Below are positions 32,701 to 46,300 of a stretch of DNA of 64,000 nt, piece by piece. Source of the stretch: Atrina japonica (taxonomy: Eukaryota; Mollusca; Bivalvia; Pterioida; Pinnidae). The notes beneath the pieces are model-generated. The model had not been told where the DNA came from, did not search any database, and saw nothing but the letters and a program-made list of their open reading frames with translations. Within the stretch, counting starts at the first letter, position 1, and each line of letters opens with the position of its first letter. Made by a program: the position numbers and the translations under genes. The stretch is from contig BROG01001220.1 in assembly GCA_030159075.1 (NCBI GenBank), forward strand, positions 30,322-94,321, read 5' to 3'.

Positions 32701-35700
32701 GTCTTCCCCATTATATTTTCTTCTAGGCTTAAGAATTGAATCTAATGGTAATACTACATCCCTATTGTATAGTAAGTAGAAGGGTGAAAACTTGGTCGAT
32801 TCACTTGGATGAAATCTAATTGCTGCTAATGTCTGATTCAAATATAAATTCCCATGTCTGAACATCATCAGATATTTTCTTAGCCATTACATCATGTAAA
32901 GTTCTATGAAATCTTTCTACCTTGCCGTTACTTTGAGGACTATAATAAGATGTTGTAATATGGTCTATGTTTAACTCTTTAAGTGTTTCTTGCACGGCCT
33001 TATTCACGTTTTCTGACCCATTATCTGTTAGTATCTGAAGTGGGCAACCATATCTTGGAAAATATTTCTTCTAATATAAGATGGACTATATTATCAGCTG
33101 TTTTTATTTGGTACACTAAAAGCTTCTGGCCATCCAGAATATAAATCTATGAATGATACAATGTACTTGTTACCTGACAAGGTGGTGGGGTATGGTCCTG
33201 ATAGATCTAGAGCAATTTTTGCGAAAGGATAAGGTGGAATATCCGTTTCTTTAAGAGGTGGATGTGTTTTCTTTTGGCTTCTAGTTTGACATATTACACA
33301 TTGATCTACATATGTGTGCAACTTTTGATACATTTTTGGAAAATAGTATTTTGGTCTAATGATGTCATATGTTTTTATCTACTGCCATATGTCCTACAAA
33401 ATCATGATGTTGTTTAATGACAATGTTTTCTAAATTTTCAGGTATGTACAATCTGAGTTTTGGATATTCTGAATCTTGTTGAGATAGAAAATATAATAAA
33501 CCATCTATTACTATTAAACTATTTTGTTCCCTTTTTGTGGCACTACCTTTGTCTAATTTTTATCTTAAGTTTTGTTATCTTTTCATCATTTTCTTGTTCT
33601 GTCTTTATATCTATATTCCCTGGAAGATCTATAAACGGCTTGACTAAGTCATCTGGTGGATCTATCTTACAACTAGCGTATTTCTTTGGAGTGAACTTGT
33701 TTGAATTTAATGCACCTACTTCTAAAAATCTATCATCTATTTCTATTTCGTCTGACTCTGACTCTGATTCAGTAATGTCAATTGTTTCTTGACTGTCTGG
33801 TATTCTTGACAACAAATCAGCACAACAGTTAAATCTACCTTCTATATACTCAATCTTACAGTTGTAACCTGCGATACTGAGAGCCCATTGTTGTATTTTC
33901 TTATTTTGCATAGGTGAATCTAATAAATACTTCAATGGTCGGTGATCTGTACGTACTACAAACTGAGCATCATGTAGATATAAGTCTAATTTCTTAAGAG
34001 CAAATGCTATTCCAAAACATTCTTTTTCTATTGTTGACCATTTTTTTCTGAGATTTGCTTAAATTTGTGAGACAAATAATAGATAGGTTTTTCTTCCCCA
34101 GTATCTGTAAGCTGTGTGAGACAAGCACCTACACAAGTATCACTAGCATCTGTGTATAACACATAAGGTTTGTTTGTATCAGGGTAAGCTAACAAAGGTA
34201 CTACTGTTAAACTGTCTTTGAGAAAATCAAAGGCTACTTGGCATTCTTTTGACCATTTAAATCTAGCATATTTCTTAGTTAACTCAATCAAAGGTTCTGC
34301 TATCTTTGAGAAATTTGGAATAAACCTCCTATAATAACTACACATGCCAATAAATCCCCTAATTTCTCTTACATTCTTTGGTACAGGTAATGTTCTTATA
34401 GCTTTCACTTTCTTTTCATTAGGTTTCACTCCATGTTCACTAACAATAAAACCTAAATATTCTATTTCTTTCTGAAAGAAACTACATTTCTTCAACTTCA
34501 TTTTTAAATCATGTTGCCTGATCTTATCAAACACTATTTGAATATGCCGAAGATGTTCTTCTGAGTCTTTTGAAAATATTAAGATGTCATCTAAGTAAGC
34601 AGTGGCAAAGTCCTCACATTCTTGTAATACTATGTTCATGAGTTCTTGGAAGATAGCTGGAGCATTACTTAACCCAAAGGGCATTACATTAAACTGAAAT
34701 AACCCTTTGTGACAAGTAAATGTTGTTTTTTCTTTACTATCTTCATCCATTTGTACTTGCCAATACCCACTTTTAAGATTCTAAACTAGTGAAATGTTTG
34801 GCCTTTCCCCAACTAGCTAAGATGTCATCAATCAATGGTAATGGAAATGATATAGGTTTCACTATTTTATTTAAAGATCTAAAGTCGACACACATTCTTT
34901 TGGATCCGTCTTTCTTCCCAACTACAACTAATGGAAAAGCCCATGTTGACCTTGACCTTTCTATAATACCTGCATCTAACATTTCATCTACTGCCTTATC
35001 AATTACTTGTCTTTTGTTAAGAGGTGTTTCTATACGGCCTATTTCTGATTGGTGGGTGGTCCCCTGTATCTATTTTCATTTTCACTGTACTAGTGTGACC
35101 TAACTCTGCATCAGTTTTTGCAAAAATATCTTTGTTTTCTTGTAACAGACTAAAAATACTTCTTTTATACTCCGAAGGTGCGTCAATATCTTAAGAGAGT
35201 CTACATCTCCTATTGTATTTTCTGGACTTAAAGCTGTTGATTCTACTTGTATCTCATCTATTTCTAAAGCTCTAATTTTTCCTAACACTTGACCTCTTTT
35301 TAATCTATAAAATTTATTTGTTTGATTAACTACTAATACTGGAATGTTTCTATTTCCTGTTACTGTTCCTATTGATTCTTGAACTACAAGTCCTGGTTCA
35401 TCTAAAAGACATCCATCATTGATACTTGAGATTTCAAAAATTTTCTTTTATTTCTACTGTTAAATGCTCTATTTGTCCTAACAAAACATATTGTCTTACT
35501 CTGTGGTCTTAATGTAGTTGTTTTTGATACTCTTACTATGGGATGATATGTGAGTATCATCTTCAAATTTGACATAGGTTCTCCCTATTCTTAAGCAGCC
35601 TAAATCAAAGTATAATCTTACTCCATTTTGTCTTAACCAGTCCCTACCAAGGATAAAGTTTCTATTCAAACCATCGGTGACATAAAACTTATGATTCATG

Positions 35701-38700
35701 GTCATTTTATTCATCGTAAATTTAATATTTACTGCACCTATTACTTTAAGTGATTGACCATTCACTGCCCTAAGATTTGGTTTTTCTTTAACAACCTTAA
35801 CCTTGATTGGAAGATTTTGGAAGCACTTTTTACTAATTAATGATACTTCTGCTCCTGTATCTACTAAAGTCCTAAATTTTGTTTTTTGAATCCATAGTAC
35901 ACATGAACTTGGATTTCCCGCCAATTGAATTTCATAATTTTTATCTAATTTACTACTAGAGTTATCTACCTTACTTTTTTTTAATTTTCTACTACAACTC
36001 TTCTTATCGGCTTCCTTATAAGAAGAGCCTTCTAGTTTTCCTGTTCCCTATGTTCCCTATACTGAGACCATTGTTGTCCTATTCTCTGGGTGGAGTTTTC
36101 TGAAGTTTTGTTCACTTACTACAGGTGGTGCAGGGAGTGCTAACTGTTTATTTGACTGAGACGTATTATCTCGCATTGGGGGTGCCGTGCCGGAAGTGCT
36201 AACATCTGAGGTGGTTCTGGTATTGCTAATGTTTGATCATCTGACTGATTTTGCTGATATGTAAATTGTGGAGGTCGAAAGTTGAAGTTTTGCCTATTCC
36301 GATAAGTATTGTGTGTAAACTGCGAGGGTGGAGGATCGTAATTTTGTCTATATTGATAGTTATTATTTGTTCTACCCCTGCCACGATTCGTTGGTGGTCC
36401 CCTGATTATACTGCCAATATGGTACCCAGTTGCGAGGGTTAATGTTTCGATTTGGACAATTTCTTTTAAGGTGACCTATCATGTGACATACCCAACATTC
36501 TGCGCCTAATACCCAATCTGGTACAGATTGTGAATTTTGTCTATTTTGACCTACTTGGTGGTTTCTTTGTATTGGATATTGTGGTCTAAACGTTTGTTGA
36601 GTTTGTTGTTTAATTTTCTTAGCGTTTTTGAACCTAACCTGTTTCTTATTGTCTGCTACTGATATTTGTAAGTCATCGTCACTATCACTGTCACTGTCTG
36701 TCTCGTCAGCTGCATTTACATCTACCTTTTTAGGACAATTTTGAGTAGTGTGACCTTTTCTTTAAACAATTCTTACATAGTTTATTTCTTAAGTGATCTA
36801 CTTCCATTGGTTGTATGTCTCTGTCTTCTTTTTCAGTTTTAAATCTAAACATATTTTGTGTGCCGTCTAACGTCAATGCAATTTGATCCCTAACATTTTG
36901 TTCACGTGTCGCTATCTTAACTGCGGCTTCTAAAGTCGTAGGTTCTTCCCTAATCAATTTCATTTTGATGTAATCAAAAGTCACCCCTTTACAAAATATG
37001 TCTATCAACTGTTGTTCTACTAAGTCTTTTGTGCTTTTGTTTTTAGTCTGCTCTGTCGTATAAACATCTTCAGATGCTTGTATTATTCTTTCCCCAAACA
37101 TTTGTACTGACTCGTCTGTCTCTTGTTTTAGATTTCTTAACTTAATTAATGCCTGTCTTTTGTTTGTCACTTCCCCAAATTTTTCTTTTAATAATTTCTT
37201 GAGGTCCCCCCAACTAGCTACATTTTCGTTATTTTCTTGTTCTATTAAATACCTCCTAATGAAATCCGCTACCGCCCCTGAACATGTTACCAATGCTATA
37301 CCGGCATTTTCTGTACATTTAATTCAACTAAATTTGCATATCTTTCTATGTCTGATATCCATGCCTTAAGGTCTGCCGTTTACCCGAAAAGTTCTTAATT
37401 ACCTGATGTACAGGTACTGCCATTGCACTTGCCATGTTAGAGAATTGTCTCAAAATGTTATCAAACATCTCTTTTTCATCATTATCACCTTTGTTTTCAG
37501 GTATCCCAGACACTCTACAAAATGGTGGTTCTCTATTTCCTACTCCCCCGATATACTGTAGTACCTGTTACTACTACTTTCGGTTTTGTTTGGTACGTCT
37601 GACTGACCTGATGCTTTTGTTTTATTTCTATTTTCAGTTTCATTTTGCATGTCTGTCTGATCTGACGTGGTTGGTCTATTTTTATTTACTTCTTCTAAAA
37701 TTAAATTATCCTCAATTTCTCCTAAAGCCGTAGCCATACTACTGAATTTTAGTCTACTATTTTCTTCTGCCATTATTAATTCTGTTTTTAATTTTGTATT
37801 TTATTTCAAATGTTAAATTTGTGTTTAACTAATTTTGTTAAAGTTTTCAAAATAAGTTTTTATGGATGTTTTAATACTATTGCCTAAATAAGTTAAAATT
37901 GTAGTTTTTGTTTAAGATAGAGTTTTGGTTAATTTAAATTTTATTAAATTAAGTTTTTAAGTTTTAAATTTTAGAGTTTGTCAAAAAGAATGTTCACAAT
38001 TTGTGGTCAAAATAATAAGGTACTAAGAAAAGTAAAAGTCTTACCTTTTCGTTCCAAGTCTTGTGTTGTTCCCAGGTCTTGATCCAGGGCAAAAGGCACC
38101 AAATCGATATTTGTAAACCAACCCACAAATATCAATAACTCAAAGTTCGGTCTGTGATCGTATAGTTTTATTCTCAGCACAGCAGAGTACAGCAATGGTA
38201 ACAAATGTTTCAACAATCAGAGAGTATGGTGGTGTTCTCTCTAGGCGGTTTTCCCGCTGGTCTCTCTCGTTTCCAGAACTCCAGTGCTTATATACATTTG
38301 TCAGTTTTGACCAACGCAAAACACTAAAGTTCTAGAAGCTTATAGAGAGTTAAATGCATCTACAATTGGAAGGAATACGGGCGCCTGCATCATCAAAATC
38401 TGTCATAATGCAACCTTTGGCAACCTTTTACATTATCATTCTTAGTACAACTTCAGTACTTTATATTAATTATCATTAGCATCAATTCTTGTTTACCAAA
38501 ACTGATGATGACAGATATTTGACCTTTTAACATGCAGCTTCAATTGCTGCTGAATTTGTAAAGGTGTTGAAAGTTGTTTATCCAAAACAGTATATTATAA
38601 TAATGCTAAGTCATATTACTAAATATTATGCTGAGTAATTTTGAATTTGGAATTTTATATCTAAATTAACTTTGTCAACATATTTACTTGACCGAATTAG

Positions 38701-41700
38701 AAATCATGTAATTTTAGCTGCCCGTATTTTCCCAAGTACATATAATACACATCAGTACTATTTCAAGTCACACCAATTTATTACGTATATAATTTCCTAA
38801 AAGATTTATCTCCCGTACCTCATATTGTTACAACCGTAGTGTACATTTCGTACTATAGTTTATGTTATAATTTTATATGTACATATAAAAAATCAACGGA
38901 TCCCACTATCGGCGACTTACGCTCAATAAGGTTGTTAATTTTGTTTTAAATGGTAATACGGTTTGCAAAATGTTTATATATAGTTATTTTCTTCCCATAA
39001 TTACGCTTCTGAATGATTCTTTGTTTTCTAGTAATCTGTGTTTGAAGTTTAACAAATGGTTTTTACTCGAAACGACAATGAATGGGAGTTGCGTAATATT
39101 CAAGGCAACCTCAGATAAATAAGATCAACATATGGGTTATTGTCATCTCGCATCCATCACAACTCATACCTAAGTGAATTGCTTGACTCATACCCATCTT
39201 TTAGCTGACTCGTGTCCATCGATCAACTAATTCGTGCCCATCGCCTGATTGAGTGTAGAATTATTCATGAAGGTATACATGTATTTAAGTCAGTAGCGCG
39301 TTCGACTCTGGATCGCGAGGTCGTGAGTTCGAGTCCAGCATGCGGCAGGTCGGTTTCCTGTCTTTCGGATGAGACAGTAAAACTCGAGGTCCCGTGTCAC
39401 AGTAGGTGTCGTACGTTGAAGAACCCTCACTGCTCAATGGCCGTAAGTGCCGAGCTTAGGCCAAAATTTGTAGCCCTTCACCGGCATTAGTCGGCATTAA
39501 TGTTGTTTGGTATTGTAATGACATACAACTATCTGTGGACATGAATTGGCTTCAGAGGTACTTCGCTGTCTGAGGTATTGTCCAATTCACAAAACGTGAC
39601 AGGCCGATTAACCTTTTGATTATCTTGCGGATGATTCCACTCAGTTTTCGGTTATGACAATCTCTATAAAAAAAGACTTTTTATTCCCCACTTGATACTC
39701 GTAGGTAGGATAACAAGTAAGAACGACTATTCTTGTCGTTGTAAATTTTATGTCGTTATTTTTTATTACCTAAATTTTTAACGTGTCCAGGTCAAGAAAG
39801 GGTTCACGAGACTATATTCTGCCAGGTTATATGGATATAAGATAAAAGGGTCGTTACAATTTTCGAGCTTTCGGCGATTTGATTTTGGTTTCGAAAACAA
39901 AGAAATTTAGAACCCCGAATGTGCATAGATAAGCGTAAAACCACGGTCTGGAAATCGCTTTGCAATTGCCTACCCGTGGTTTCATGTACCCGAAATCACT
40001 CGTAGCTAATAAAAATTAATAAAGGATAAAATGTGCTCAATTTATCCAATCACAGTAATTGTGATCGACAACTGAACTTATCGCGACGTCCGTTGATATA
40101 ATACAATTCTGAAATTGTTTAACCTAAATGGTATGCTCTTTTCTATTCTTTAGACCAGTCTATTATAGTCTGTAGGGACGAAAGGGTTAATAGCCTCGAT
40201 TTGACGAAATGAGCGAGCACCGTTTACTCGCAACGGCCAAAGCTTCATGAATAATAAAATATGCAGGAGTGATTTCAGGCACATGAATAATACAAAAATA
40301 TGGACATGAATCCAACCACGGGCAGGAAAAAGCATAGCATAGTGATTCTGGACCGTGGTTTTACGACGACGGGGCTCCCTTTACTGTTTGTTTACAGTTC
40401 ATTGCAAATTTGAGAATCACTATGTCTGATTTTTCAGTTGTTTATATGACAGAACAGACAATTTTCGTGTTAATTAGTAGTTGCTTTAGAGAACCTTTAA
40501 GGAACATACTATTAGTAGGATCGTCATTGCGCGTGGTAAACCGTCTTATAGGGATATTGGGAGTCTTTGAATTATAATAACTTAAATAAGTAATAAAAGT
40601 AATAAGTAAATAAATGACGGAAAACCCCGTCTATCTTGACATATTAGCATAAATTTCGTATAGCAAAAAGTGACAGAAACATGCCATCGAAAACTGCAAA
40701 CGAAATTGCACTGCTTGTAAACTCCACACAATTGCCATGTATATAGCTTCAATTTCAACCTACTTAAACACGTGTAACTTGGACGAAATAGTCATTACTT
40801 ACTGTTGAATATTTATTTTTTTCTATTGTGAAAATATACTTGGGTTATTTTTCTATGGTATAAAATGTACCTGCATCATTTTTCTATGGTGAAAAATATT
40901 TCCGTGCTTTTTCTATATCCGTAAAAAAATTATCTGGAAAACGGGTATTTTTTCCTACTGTACCTTACTGTGTACAAATAAGTAAAACGATGGATACGAC
41001 TCTTCCAGTTATTTTGGTTACGAGTCGGTCAATCGTAGCATGACTTTGCCAAAGAGGATACGAGTTGAGATGGGCACGAATTGAGATTGATCCGAGTTTA
41101 CCAACATTCAACAAAGAAGTAAACACGTTCCCATACAGGTTTTGTTTGTTTATTGTTGTTTAACGTCCCACTCGAGAATATTTCACTCATATGGAGACGT
41201 CACCAAATGCCGGTGAAGGGCTTCAAATTTTGGCCTATGCTCGGCACTTACGGCCATTGAGCAGTAGGGTTCTTTTTAACGTGCCAACCACCTACTGTGA
41301 CAACCTCCAGCTTTTACTGCTCATCCAATAGACAGGAAACCAACCTGTCGCCGGCGGGACTCGAACTCACGACCTCACGATCCAGAGTCGAGCGCGCTAC
41401 CGACTGAGCCAGGCCGGCTCCCCATACAGGTAGCAAATAACCAAAACACAAAGGACAGAAAAAGAAGGGAGACAGAATCGATAAAGAAATTTTGTTGTGC
41501 TTGTAAGAACAGAAATAGAACGTTGAAATGCTTTGAGGAAGGAAATAAAGCTGAAACAAATTATAACTTTGCCACCCTTCTTTGAATTTCCCCTGGAGAA
41601 ACCTCAATTTGTCATCTGTTCAATCGTGGAATCTCAACTGGTCGGAGAAGACCAGTACTTTCTGTTATTTTTATCTATTTAACTTGAAAGTGGTTTTAGA

Positions 41701-43322
41701 TTTAGATTATTTGTTTTACGCCATAGTCAACAATCTTTCAGTCAGATGATGGCGTCCAGTTTTTATTGCTGGTTTCCCAGGTAAAGACTACCGACCTTCC
41801 GCAAGTAAACTGGCAAACTCTCCCATGAAATTCGAAATGACCCTAGCGGGATTCCAACCAGAGGTGAGAGGCATTGTGATTTAAAGCGCAATGCTCTAAC
41901 CACTCGGCCCTTTAACTTGAAGGTAGTAAAAGTATATGTATAGAAATGCAATATTTATATTTAGTAAAATGAACATTTGAAGTTTTCAGTGAAATACAGT
42001 TTGACGTACATTCATGTTTGACAGGCTTTCCATATCGATTTAACAGCAATGAATGGAATGCGATTGCCAAATAGGGGTGTTTGTATCACGTTGTTTTTAC
42101 CATTTTCTGACTAATTGCAGTGTATGTGTGCACTAGTTTTGATTAGTATGTCTTTAAATTGTATAATGTGTGAATCGGAGAACTTTTTACCATATTTCAT
42201 GTAGTTTATTTTAAGCGGTAATGGACCTTTAATGAATAGCATTGCTTTCCTGAAATAGCTATTACTGACAATTTGGTTTCTGTGTTTACTCTTTGTAGAG
42301 TGGGAACTAGTTTTTCGTGCCGTAAAGGGAAATGGTCAACAAGTTTACAGAAAATGGTTGGAAAGACAACGAGGCAAATGTCTTATGCACGAGGGTTGTA
42401 TTCCAAGAAATGTGAAGATGCCTGGAGTCAGGATGAATTTAATGAAAACTTTGAGGAGTCCAATTATAGACTGCTGGGAAAATGAAGACATCAAAACGGT
42501 AAATGGGATGATTACACATTTATCTTTTTATCACTTGTAAATATAAACATACATAAATCTCGGATACCAAAATGTAAAATTTCAGGATGTCCAGGATATA
42601 TCTAAATATCTGATGAATATAGGTCTGATCAGGTGCCACGGAGGAACAAACATCCCATTTGACCGATCATATATCATATATAAATACCGCCAGTCCACAG
42701 TCAAATTCAAATGAAGTAAGGACCAAATCCTCGTCACTAGTGGTACAGACAATCAAATATTTCAGTAATGGCAAACGACTGTAAATTTTGCGGGCTGTCA
42801 AGAACTTGTCAGTAAGAAATATCACTCCGTATATGAAATGTTTATGATATTGAACGTATATAGTTGAAATAAACAACATAGTAATTCAAAGTGAGATATA
42901 GTTGACACATGTTACCGATTGTTAACTAATTTTCTAATAAGACTAGTATTGTATTGATAATTTACGGAATTTGAATTCCAGAGGTCAAATGTTCTTTCTG
43001 GACGCATAGGAACCGGGTCCTGTTAACCATTATGATACTCGAAAATTTACATATCTTGTGATTGGTTATCATGATACTTATTTTTTTTTTTTTTGGTTTG
43101 TCCAACATCATTCTAATTCTACACATAAATACACTGTACTTGAAATAAAAACATGCTGGCATTTCTAATAGACAATATATTTGTAATGTTCGGAGACGTT
43201 GTCTTTCAACAAACTGTCGGCATTCCTACGGGAACCAATTGTACCCCTTTATTGGCCGACCAGACAAAGCAGAAACTGATGAATCATAAGGAGAAAAAAC
43301 TACCGGTGTCCTTTGATTTGAC

Positions 43323-43387
<65 letters not shown>

Positions 43388-46300
43388 CGACATATTGTCA
43401 ATTAACAATGAATCCCATACTCACCCGCATATGGAGTTAATATTTCACAAATGATCTGATATGCCAGGGCGTGTTCAACATATGAACATTCCATATACAG
43501 ATTCCAATAACTCATTGAAAAAGTATTGACACAGGGATATCAAAAAATTCGTTTGATGTCAACGTTCGGCAAATTTTACGGTCGGTATAATAGTTTTTGG
43601 CGATTATTCTGTTTCACTAAGTGAAATGTTGAGTTGCGTGTTCGATGGAGGCTGTTGAGACATTTGTACCAATTGTAACGAGAATTCGTCCCTCACCTAT
43701 TTCGTTTGGACTTGACTGTGGACTCATTACATGTGCGCCCGGTCGACAGGAGATGCTTTCTCCTCAATGACACCTGATCCCACCTATTGGTCTCTAGAGG
43801 TCTGTGATTGTCCATTTTTACCAGATTTGTATGTATGACATCCTAAAGATTTATACTTTGGTATCTGAGATTGTTTATACAGATATTAAATTACATTACT
43901 TTTATTCATGATATACAATCTTTGGGGATTTTAAGAACCATTTGTATATTTTAAAGAGAATTTAAATTATTTTCATGTTTAAGTCATCTGTCAATAAGTG
44001 GTAAAATGGTTCTCATGTCCTGGTTTAAATCTTACGACTCTACTCTTTTGTATGAAAACGCAATTCTTATGTACTGTAAACAACCGTGAAAATGTCGAGA
44101 CGTTTTTCTTTCACACCAACATTTCTCCTTTGGTCACAGATGCATGCATAATTATATGCTCCTTATACTGCAAAGTATGCATATGCTGACATAGGCGCTA
44201 TCGACCATATCACCGATAAAGGAGAAATGTCCAACAGCGATTATGTCTGTGTGCAGGATTATTTATACAGTACGGTTAATGTCGTCAGCACTGACTCTGT
44301 GTATACTACCTGTCTGTAGGATACGTTGCCTGTCAGGTTAATATCGTCTATGCCGATTGTGATCAGGGCTTATAATGTCTGTCTGCATGATACCGTATAC
44401 CGTTACCTACACGTTTATCGTCGTCAATACCGATTGTGATTAGAATTTATTAGGGCTGCCACGATATACCGATGTATTGCAATACATTTCTTCATGATAT
44501 GGATACCGCAATACATTGTACATAGTGTACGGATATATCACCAAAAAAATCGACTTGTTTAAATGAATTTTCTGGAAATCAAAACTCAATGTTCAGTTGT
44601 ATTGACAAATTATTTTCGCTTTCATAATCTTAGTAGTCTCGGTCAGATGAACGTTTGTAGGTGTTCTAAATTACGGCACTGTATAACTACAAATACTATT
44701 ACAACATTTCGTTTCAGCCGTAATGACGGCATTCGTAGATCTTTTGTTGTTGCTGTTGTTTAAAGTCCCACTCAAGAATATTTCACTCATATGGAGACGT
44801 CACCAAATGCCGCTAAAGGACTTTACATTTTGACCTGTGCTCGGCACTTACGGCCATTGAGCAGTGAGGGTGCTTTAACGTGCCTACACCTACTGTGACA
44901 AGGGACCTCGAATTTACAGTCTCATCCAAAAGACAGAAAACCAACCTGCCGCCGGCGGGACTCGAACTCACAACCTCACGATCCAGAGTCGAGCTACCGA
45001 CAGAACAAGGCCGGTTCCGAACATGATTTACAACGTACACGTAAAACACAGGTAACGACAGGTGTTGTTGTATGCAAAAGGTAAATTGTAGTGAAGGGGC
45101 AAATCTTAAATTGAATGCTATCTGTTTTATTGCGGTACATTAAAAGTAGAATTTAAATGTTTGGATGTGTACAAATTCCAAGTGCTGATAGATAGTGCAT
45201 AACAGTCAGGACGATGTTCCCTAATTCTGTTTCACCAAGTTCAGGACGATCAATAAAGATAGCTTAAAATGATATGGTAGCAAATGTTTTAGTGAGTGCC
45301 CTACAGATGTTTTATTTAAGGTGATAATTGTTGACAATACATTGCAATACGTATCGCAATACATAACTAAAATATTGCAATATTTCGTGGTACGCTCTCT
45401 CCATCTCGTGACAGCCCTAGAATTTATAATTCCTGGCTAAAGGAAAGCCATACGATGGTTGATAAAATCTCGTATTCAAAAACTTAAAGGGACTATGAAA
45501 ACACGTTATCCCTCTGTATTTAATGATCCAGAAGTAGTAACTGAACTGGATAGGTTACATGACCAATATGTACTGGAACCAGCAGACAAAGCCTCAAATA
45601 ATATAGTTTTTATTTGTAAGGCACATTACTTTAATTGTTTATTAGAAGAACTTGGGTTTAATACGAATTCTGGAAATCCTACATACACACGTAGCTCACT
45701 TTCAAAGGACGAGATCCTTCAAAATCACGTGTCCGTATTACGCTCATTTGATATACCTACAACGGATACCGATTTCGAGCTACCACATTTATACTGGATA
45801 CCTAAACTTCATAAAACCCCATATAAGCAAAGATACATAGCAGGATCCAGCTAATGTTCTACCAAACCTTTATCTTTACTCCTTAAAAAGATATTGACAG
45901 CCATTAAGGAGAAACTTCAACAATACTGTACAGTTGCTTATTCCAGGAGCGGTGTAAATCAGATGTGGATACTTAAAAATTCTAAACAGCTTTTAGAAAA
46001 TTTGAAGGCACACAATTTTTCTCGAATTCACTGTATCAAAACGTATGACTTCTCTACTCTTTACACTACTATTCCACATAAAAAATTAAAAGAAAGACTT
46101 TTCAGCATCATAGACAACTGCTTTTTCACTAAAGGTGGTACCCGAAAATTTAAATATCTAGTGATTGGCTATCAGGATACTTATTTCGTCAAACACCACT
46201 CTGATTCTACACATAAATATACTGCAGTTGATATAAAAAACATGCTGGAATTTCTGATAGACAATATATTTGTAATGTTCGGAGACGTGGTCTTTCAACA

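Larger units (their letters stand above)
28516..38832 (-). mobile_element. Complete Ty3/Gypsy retrotransposon with env-like ORF
   Basis: Two LTRs bound a 10.3 kb element on the minus strand. A 4-bp target duplication ACCG flanks it (28512-28515 and 38833-38836). Order from the 5' LTR: gag (about 37773-36440), protease, RT, RNase H and integrase (35924-31870), env-like ORF (31816-30021), a repeat-rich 3' region, purine-rich tract, 3' LTR. The LTRs differ at only a handful of sites, so insertion is fairly recent, yet the ORFs carry many frameshifts. It lies antisense in host intron 1. Invertebrate elements with this layout are errantivirus-like. Confidence 0.92.

Noticed and set aside
40150..40380. 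Possible gene around the opposed CCACGG segments
   Set aside because: Only weak inverted similarity with 39941 is visible; there are no motifs or splice sites.
42600..42645. CTGATGA as a second hammerhead core
   Set aside because: No GAAA or pairing stems follow, and the site aligns with a Penelope 3' UTR where other copies lack CTGATGA.
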